Origin: Xenopus tropicalis
Lineage: Eukaryota; Chordata; Amphibia; Anura; Pipidae
Length of the DNA stretch: 64,000 bases
Assembly: GCF_000004195.4 (NCBI RefSeq)
Contig: NC_030678.2
Location: 157,273,547 to 157,337,546 of the forward strand
Direction of reading: 5' to 3'
Position 1 is the first letter of the stretch; every line of letters starts with the position of its first letter. Shown here one piece after another: positions 56,342 through 64,000 of the stretch. Both the position numbers and the translations under genes were made by a program. A model generated the notes under the pieces. It was not told the origin of the DNA. It worked only from the letters and a program-made list of their open reading frames with translations, and ran no database searches.

Positions 56342-56400
56342 TTAATACGGTAAAAAGACAATAGGTCAAAAGTAGTAACTGCTTCCTACAAGTTTGCGTG

Positions 56401-58153
56401 GATCACCTCAAGCTATGGGTTCAAGGCTCCTTGGTTGAAAATTTGGTGAGTGCACCTGTATATATAGATATTTTCCCTTCTATATAACTTTTATCACCCA
56501 GACCTCTAGCGATATCGCATGAGTGTATAATTCCTTTTTTCTGAAGTTATTGAGGCTGGCCAGCATACAATAATTTGAAAAAAAAACCCATAAAAATATT
56601 TCCCAGACTCCAATCAATCTTATGCTCTACTAAAATGATAGGAGACAAGGAATATTTTTATGTTTTTTTTTTTTTTAAATTATTGTAGGCTGGCCAGCCT
56701 CGGGTATTAATTTTATCTTAATTGATGAATAGATTGACGCTAAATAACTTTACTTTACTTAATATATCATCTCCAAAATTCTAGATGGGTGCCTTATAGG
56801 GGGCTTGAGGCTGAGGATTCGATGTGGAGAATCTATAAGAGTGGTCAGCTGTGTTATATGTAACCGCACTGGGCTGAGCAATATAGTTACAACATAACTA
56901 AGGTTTCACAAACCAACACCAAAGGAACTGCCTACAACACCCAGGACAAAGATATTATACATGATATTGGCACTTTATTTATTCTGCCATGGCTTCCTGG
57001 AGGTACTATTCATGGCACTTTATTTTACCACGTGTTATAGAAGTATTATATATGGAATCTGCATGGTAATTATTATGTCATGTTCTGCAAGGTATTATAT
57101 TGAAAACTGTCAATGCATGTATCCTACAATGTGTTCTGGGGTTAATATCAATTAAACTGACAATGTATTTATCCTGCCGTGCATTCTGGGAGCATTACAC
57201 ATGGAATTGGCATTGTATTTATCATGTGTTTTAAATGAAATAAAAGTAATTTCTTGCTATGCGTTATAAAGTACTGGGCGTGATGCTGCCCCCGTTTTTA
57301 TCCTAGGAAGGTAGGGGAGGGAGTCCCTATAATTCATTTTTGATAAATTAGAAATATTGACAACGGTGCTACATAAAAAGATTGAGAGGCAGATTTATTA
57401 TAGATCGAACTGGGAATCTAAACTTATTCCCTGCAGCATAGTCTATATTGCTTATTCAAATTTTCCTGATGGAAAGTTTATAACAAATTGATACATTTAT
57501 CAAAGCTGATACCTGTGTCAGTTCATCAGAAAGCTCACCTAACGCCCATCCCTGGGGGAAGGGGCCATGGCTGCTAGGCCAACCCTGGTTTAAGATTTAA
57601 CTTTATTGGTTGCCTGGTGGGCGGACAAACAGCAATTCCCACGAATAACACTCTCAAAAATTCACTTGTCCATGGAGGTGACTAGGGAAGGCAGCACCTC
57701 TCCCACCTACCCCTACAAAAGGTAGTCTTGTTAAGGTTTACTAATTAGATAATAATAATATGTTGTGTTGACAATTGTTATGTTTCATTATTGTCACAGC
57801 TTTGGGAGTCTTTTACACTGCTATTGGTATTTTTTGGATACAAATTTGGTGAGTTAGGCCGCGGGGGGCGGTAGCCTATGGCTTGCCACCCTCTTTCAGG
57901 CAGGATACTTCTGCTTGTCATATTTCTACTTTGTGCCAGCTGACAAGTTCAGCAGCTGGCGTAATGTGTAAGGTTTTAGTTATAAGGTTAATATTTAATA
58001 AAGCTGTGGTCTTTATTCCTTCCAGCACAGTGTCAAGTGTCTTATTTGTTATATACCTGGCCACGGCTGCGGTTGTGCTGGGCTTGGCGCCTTTAGCAGC
58101 CATGTGAGTGCTTTGAGTAGTCAAATTCCTTTCTGCTCTACTGAGTGATCCTG
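56401..58153. other. Unique sequence, no gene recognised
   Basis: No exon or repeat terminus is seen. T- and A-runs occur near 56580 and 56660. Confidence 0.4.
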
Positions 58154-58205
58154 CTCCATGAGCGCTAGTGCCTGTCCAGCTCCATGAGCGCTAGTGCCTG
58201 TCCAG
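58154..58205 (+). repeat. 26-bp tandem duplication
   Basis: CTCCATGAGCGCTAGTGCC plus TGTCCAG occurs twice in a row, exactly. Confidence 0.95.
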
Positions 58206-58966
58206 CTCCTTGCTCCCCAACGCAAATTATATGCAAAGGGAAATTAATCAGACAATTAGAACATTTGTTTTGTTCTAGGGCAGAAATGAAATTGTCATAT
58301 CTGAAACCACCTGTATTGTTTATCCAAGAGGTAATTGTGCTTGGTACAAATTACAAAAAATTGAGAGCTTTTTCATTTAATTCAAAACACAGCAAAATGT
58401 GTATGTATGAATCATACGTATATCATCATCTAAAGATACTGTGATCAGTGAGCTTAGATAAATCTAATTTTGTTCTTTAACTCTTTAATTAAAAGAAAAC
58501 TATACCCTGAGAACAACTTCAGCCCCCCACCACTGGCCTCCTTTCCTCCTCCCAAAACACTTCCAAACCAAACCCAACATCAACTATAACTTTTTTGGGC
58601 TGGAAAATGCAGAGTAGCACAGCAGGGCTGGCAAGCACCATCTCACACTGCTTTGGTTCCTCATGACTCCAGTCGCCAACATGGAGAATAGATAGTTGGA
58701 AAAAGGTCAGGATTTGCTTCATCTGAGAGCAGATGTCAATGTAGAGGACACGAAGTAGCACAAGATGGTGTCCACCTGTCCCCAGTGGTGCAGTTGAGTT
58801 GGGGGAGAGAAAGACCTATGGAGAGGGTTGGGGTTCTTCTCAAGCTTTTGTTCTCCTTTAAGCACTCACTGCACTTGTGCCTCTTTGTAATGGGCCTTTT
58901 TATAAAGTTCATTATAAGAAAAAATGTTGTGAAATCTTGGTCACAGTCACAGTTGGCACAGAAGAA

Positions 58967-58999
58967 AATAATAATAATAATAATAATAATAATATAATA
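58967..58999 (+). repeat. (AAT)n microsatellite
   Basis: About eleven ATA/AAT triplets followed by ATAATATATT. Confidence 0.95.
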
Positions 59000-60270
59000 T
59001 ATTATCCAGAGGATTGGAGTAACAATATAGGTAGAATCTAGATTTCTGGTGACAAACTGAAGCAGCATTGCTGGTACGTGGCTCCACACCCAGGTGGCAT
59101 TCAAGCATAGGTAAGAAATATACCAACTTAAAGGGTAAAGGTCAGCAAGTCAAAGGGCAAGTTGAAGTGAGGGAATTTATATTTAGCCATGAGGTTGACA
59201 GATAGCTAGGGAAAGAAATAGAACAGATACAATATGTATAAATTCCACAAAAGTAGAAGGAGAGTACTAAGTGTATTGGGTGGGGGTTAAATGCATGAAA
59301 TGAATAGCAGGTCACAGTACCAGTGCCAGAAGCAGAACATTACTATTTATACCTATCTCTGTCTTGTATGAGCAATGTAATCTTCTTACAGAGCGGGTGA
59401 TACAGGCCAGTGTATTATATCCTACCTGCCCAGAGCAAAGGGAGTGTTATAAACCTTGTATTCTGCCTGCAAAAGTCTTAGCTACCTACAGTGGGCAAAA
59501 TGGCGGTGTGGGCATTTAAACATACTTGTAGAGGGAAAAGTGTCTTTTATAGGACATTTAATCTTCCAGAGTTGGTTACTGTAACCAGGCACTATAACCA
59601 ACTTACAGAGGGCAAAGGGCATAGTGAGGGCACCATAACCAACCTGCAAAGGGCAGAACCATCTGTATAACTTGGAGTCAAATAAAGGTTCCAAATAATT
59701 GCTACAACCCACTGTCTGAAATACTACCCCCATTTTTGCATTACAAGACTCTGTATGACCTTAGAATTGGAAGGGCATTTGGAAATTGGATGATTTCACA
59801 TTGGAAATATGTTTGAATATTGGATAAATAGATGAAATTTGGAAAGAGGAATCCTGGCACTCATCAAATAAAAATAGGGGAGGATTTGCTATTTGTTCAA
59901 GTTACTGACACCAGAGAAGGGGTCAGCCGGGTCAATCGTTTTTCTGTCTTTTGTTCTCCGTCTTAGTGGTTTGGAAATTAGTTGCTCATTTTGCAAACTG
60001 ACGACAATGAAAATCTAAATGTAGAAGAAGAAGACAAGTGTCAAAGATCTTAACTTGTTGCAGTTGCCTATGTGACAGTACCTGAGACCAGCCATTAGTT
60101 GGGGGTGTGAGATACTGAATCCCTGGCAGCCATCGGCAATGTTAAATATTATTATCAGTGAAATCCTTGGCCTGTTTATTTGACTCAATCAATAGACTAA
60201 TTTGAGCAAAACCTTCAGAATTTCCAGTGCGATCTGTTCATAGACACAGTATGTCCCCTAAGCACTATTC
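59000..60270. other. Unique sequence, no gene recognised
   Basis: No exon, RNA or repeat terminus is seen. Confidence 0.4.
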
Positions 60271-60643
60271 TTAAAGGGGCAGTAACATGTTGTTAACATT
60301 TGTTGTTTTTTTGAGCTAAACAGGGTAAATGGGGTCTTGCCAGGTAGATAATTAGATCACTAGTGCACAGATAAATGCCTATGCTTATTTATAATGCAAA
60401 ACAGTCACAACAATGGGTGAAGGGAGGGGGATGTTTATTCAGAGCTTATTCATTGTAAGATAGTAAGTTTGAAAGCAAGATAATGCTCCGTTACTGCTTT
60501 CTAATAAATGTAACCAAGAAAAATGCTTTTTTTTTTTTTTTTTTTTTTAAATGAAAGGAATAGGCAGATTTTTCTCCTTATATATCAACATAAGTGCTAT
60601 TTACTTTATTCATGTCGACAAAAAGGTGTATACTGCCCATTAA
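60271..60643. mobile_element. T2/Kolobok-like MITE
   Basis: Left TTAAAGGGGCAGTAACATG and right GTATACTGCCCATTAA are imperfect inverted repeats with TTAA at each edge. It contains a 22-nt T run (60527-60548). Non-coding. Confidence 0.65.
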
Positions 60644-63600
60644 AGTATTTAAAAAGGTAAAACACACAACTATACACGTTCTGGACACTTACCTTTTCCA
60701 GCAGCTCCCTTCTAGCTCAGCTGACAAGCTACAAATAGTCTTTCACTGCTTTTCCAAATATTAATACTATGGCCATAGCAGCAATTCAGTCTTTCTGAGT
60801 ATCACAAACGCGTATGCTCTATAGATGCACCGCACAATTATTTCTCATTGTGGATGGAATTCCAGGCATCTGAAATCCTCCCCTGCACCCACCTATGACT
60901 TTAAGCAGAAAACTGATCTTCAATCCACGCTGACCGCTCTGAAGTTCTTAGTGTATTCCACAGGCTACTTCAGAATTGCCTGAAATTATTTTAGCAGCGG
61001 TGTAATAAAAAAACAAATCTACTATTAACTATTGAACCTTGGCAAACATAAGCACCACCACCCTGACCTTATCCCCATATGCCAGCAATTATTGCTCAAG
61101 ACCTACTCAGAAGAATATGTATGGAAAGTTGGCTTGGTATGAAGTCTGCAGAATTATGGCCAGGGGTGTATCAAATACACCTGGTTTTAAACATAGTCCA
61201 AAGTCATTTTGCATGCATTTGCTGAAGAAATGCCCCTCAGAAGTAAATTCAGTCTTAATCCAGAGCCTCTCTGCAAAGTTAACGGATGATATAGGTTAGT
61301 AGCCATGATCATGAACTTGAAGAGCCTCACTTATAGTTATAATGATGTAGTGGAATGTATCTTCATTAGTATTAATGATGACCTTGGTCTGGTTAATCAT
61401 GTCTGCAGTATAACTGCAGTGAAGAAAGTTAGACTTCTTTATTTTGCAGTGGTTTTTTACCATTTGTAGATCCATCTTCAGTAATAAACCCAAGTCCAAC
61501 AAGTGTATACAAAAGTAGGGTTCTATCATCAGAGGTCATGTGTTTGCTTCTTACATATTATAAAATAAAAACAGAATGCAAACAAAAGCACATCACACTG
61601 CTCTACAAGGTTGGAGATAGTTGTTGATCAGCTAAACATGAGGCTTAGCCATCTATTGCAGCTGAAGTTTATTTTTCTTCTATAGCTGGATCCAGCACTC
61701 TCCATCCACACAATGCACTACCACAAACTGCTGGGAGACACACTCTAGTGTTATCTAGTCCTTTGCATGATCCTAGGATTTTGTTCTGCACAAAATGAAT
61801 TAGTTTGCAGTCATCTGTTGGAAGATTAATGGTTTAATTTAGAAAACTAAAAGTCAAAGTGTGTTTATTGTTTTGTCTGCTTAGAAATACCTCTTACGTC
61901 ATTTGGAGAACATCAGGCTCCTCCACCCACAGAAAAGGTTATTCAATCTGTTCTCTTTGTCCCCATCATTTGTCAGTGTCAGTGGACCCGACTGAACTGA
62001 ATTGCTATGACTTTATTAACTAAAATTTACCATCCCAAAGCAGGTCAACCAAATTTTATTTGAGTCGACATAACCCAAGTCAATAATTGCATCTTAACAA
62101 ACGCCATTTGGAAACAGTTCAGTCTGTAATAGCAGTTCCCCCACTCAAACACTGAACTGGTTATTTTAATTATCAGAGGCAGAACTAAGTATCCAACTAT
62201 ACCATAAGATTATTGTATATGTTCTTCAGTTCACAGGGGCCACTAAACTTAGTTTATATTTATCTAATGTAAATTCTAGTTATTCCTGAGTCTGTCTTAC
62301 AACGTCCCTCTATATCACTCTTTTTAAACAGATGATTATAACACCAATTTCTGCAGATATAGGTTCATTTATATTGCAGGGGGCAGGATACAAACTGCAA
62401 AAAAAATGCAAGCCATCATGTTTGCACTTTGCACAATGCCACATGAGACAAGAACCTGCACTTCGCCAATGAATACAGTTCTGCCTACCTTCAGCAGTGC
62501 TGCATTCATGTGGGGTTGAAGGGGGAATTTAGGCCCCCCATGAGGTGGCATTATTTAGATGGCACAATGTGCAGAGCATCAATTAGCTCCTGGCACAAGT
62601 GGCTCTTTTCACTGAGTACTAAAGGTAGTGATTTTGTAAACCCTTAGTGCTCCTGCACTTCTTGTAGGGCATTAATAAATGACCCCTAATGTATTGAGGC
62701 CACCATGTGCTCCATCTGTAGCTTCATGTTTGAAGTCTGCAGTGTTCCCAGTCTATTGTAATGATCCCCTAACAAGAAACCGTCAGTAGAAGGAACAATC
62801 CCCTGTGTTTGTTTATGCACAGAGCAATACTTTGCATTAAAATACAATTTCTCTTTTTTTATGCACAATGCGAGAGGAAAATGTTCCGTTTGAAGCAGTT
62901 TTTTTATTTTTTTCAATAAAGAAAGGCTCCCAAGTATTTGATGTAAAATGCGGTGTAGAAATACTGATACGTTAAACAACAGCAAGCCAGTGGTGACTTC
63001 CAGAGTAGCAAAAGATGAAAGTATGAAGGGAATGTGCTTCCAAATAATAAACAGCAAATACCTTTGGGTTTTTTTGCCTGAAAAATGTTGCGTTACAACC
63101 ATGGTTAAATAATAACTAGCGATTACAGGTACCCTGAAGTATGGCATTATGCAAGCATGTGTCATTCATTACTTCATTTCTCTTGTTTCATTATCACACA
63201 GTTTGAGAAATATCTTTTGGACTAATGCTACTTTTCTATGCAAAAAGTTTAGATGTCAATAACTTTTTGGATACACTGTTCGCATTTAATCCTTGGCTAT
63301 ACAGTTAGAGAACCAGGGACAACATAATTAAATGATTTTCTATTAGAATCTTATATTTTTAGAAAGGGTAATAGTGAAGTGCTCTCTTGTTTCATGTTAC
63401 ATAAGAGATCCAATGCTTTGTATAGTAAAGCTGCGGCATGGTTGTACATTCTGTGGCAGGAATCTGATCACATTTGAGGGGGTTATTAGCTTTGGTGATC
63501 TTGAGGTTTAGGGGTTTACAGGCAGTTTATGGGACAGGGATACCAGAAGGGGTCAAGCTCAAGGGATATTTCACAGTTTTTGTGCCTGTATTTTATTCTT

Positions 63601-63850
63601 TATACATAGTTGGCACCTGGTCAGTATTAAACCATCCTAGCTGGTAAATCACCTGGTAGGGCTGGCACCGGTATTTACTGGCAATGTGAAGGTAAAACCC
63701 TATAAATCCCCCCTCCCTTTCCTCATCTTCTCTGTGCTGATCAGCCTTTATAGTCACAGGCCCACCTCTGCCCTGCCCATTTCCCCACCCATTTACCACT
63801 CACATTCACCCTTTCCCTTCCGGTCCACCCATTTCCCTTACCCCTTACAT
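60644..63850. other. Unique sequence, no gene recognised
   Basis: The longest open frame (159 residues, minus, 62686-63165) is rich in F, L, I and K with no motif I recognise and probably arises by chance. A lone TTAATAAATGACCCCTAA end lies near 62671. Confidence 0.45.
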
Positions 63851-64000
63851 CAGTGATCCCCAACCAGTGGCTCAGGGGCAACACGTTGCTCCCCAACCCC
63901 TTGGGTGTTGCTCTCAGTGCCCCCAAACCAGGGAGTTATTTTTGAATTCCTGACTTGGGGGCAAGTTTTGGTTGAATAAAAACAAGATTTGCTACCAAAT
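63851..64000 (-). mobile_element. hAT-like MITE, continues past the window
   Basis: Starts CAGTGATCCCCAACCAGTGG. Its interior (ATTTTTGAATTCCTGACTTG, GGGGCAAGTTTTGGTTGAAT) is the reverse complement of the interior of 1559-1800, so it is the same family in opposite orientation. Confidence 0.85.

Larger units (their letters stand above)
56050..56400 (-). mobile_element. Older inverted element carrying a degenerate hammerhead, split by a MITE
   Basis: GAACTTGTAGGAAGCAATCG (56055-56074) and TGCTTCCTACAAGTTTGCG (56380-56398) are inverted ends. Between them lie a hammerhead-like motif (56102-56143, minus) and a complete MITE (56151-56341) inserted later. Confidence 0.5.

Noticed and set aside
62686..63165. 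159-residue minus-strand open frame as a gene
   Set aside because: Composition is driven by AT-rich DNA. There is no recognisable domain and no neighbouring exon-like sequence.

Overview
This window looks like intergenic or intronic DNA from a pipid frog, most likely Xenopus (tropicalis or laevis cannot be separated here). It is AT-rich and packed with short non-autonomous DNA transposons that read as Xenopus-type families: TTAA-flanked elements with TTAAAGG-type ends (T2/Kolobok-like), hAT-like elements with 8-bp target duplications, and elements with GGGGCTGATTTACTAA-type ends. Decayed L2-, CR1-, L1- and Penelope-type retroelements are also present. I recognise no host protein-coding exon, tRNA, rRNA or conserved non-coding RNA gene. 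The family assignments come from termini, target duplications and translated motifs read by eye. No database search was run.

Layout. 1-3.7 kb: a multi-hairpin element, an unclassified repeat block, hAT-like and T2-like fragments, an L2-type tail. 3.7-10 kb: mostly unique sequence, then a head-to-head pair of elements carrying a 113-bp tandem repeat (8725-10027). 11.9-18.1 kb: the retroelement cluster, with two L2-type reverse transcriptase (RT) remnants, one CR1-type remnant and one Penelope-like element (14831-15732). 19.8-26.7 kb: another 113-bp array, a perfect 260-bp palindrome (21508-22043), a canonical hammerhead ribozyme (24226-24264) and three hAT-like elements. 27.5-31 kb: unique. 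31-38.3 kb: T2-like and multi-hairpin elements, and a T2-like element carrying a 32-bp satellite. 38.3-46 kb: L2, L1 and CR1 pieces, a further 113-bp array and a G-rich minisatellite. 46.6-49.5 kb: a palindromic element, then an element carrying 35 copies of a 52-bp unit. 50.3-53.2 kb: an ancient local duplication broken up by transposons. 53.4-64 kb: scattered elements in unique DNA.

Two themes tie the window together. First, self-cleaving hammerhead-type RNA folds recur. One is canonical (24226-24264, minus). Two sit in the inverted terminal repeats of the Penelope-like element that still encodes a GIY-YIG endonuclease domain. Degenerate or half copies lie at 33367-33406, 56102-56143 and near 10697. 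Second, several unrelated miniature transposon families carry internal tandem arrays (units of 113, 52, 32 and about 20 bp). These small transposons therefore look like the seeds of satellite DNA at this locus.

No functional operon-like or defence system is visible. The most biologically active candidates are the ribozyme motifs and the long perfect palindromes, which would fold into dsRNA if transcribed.
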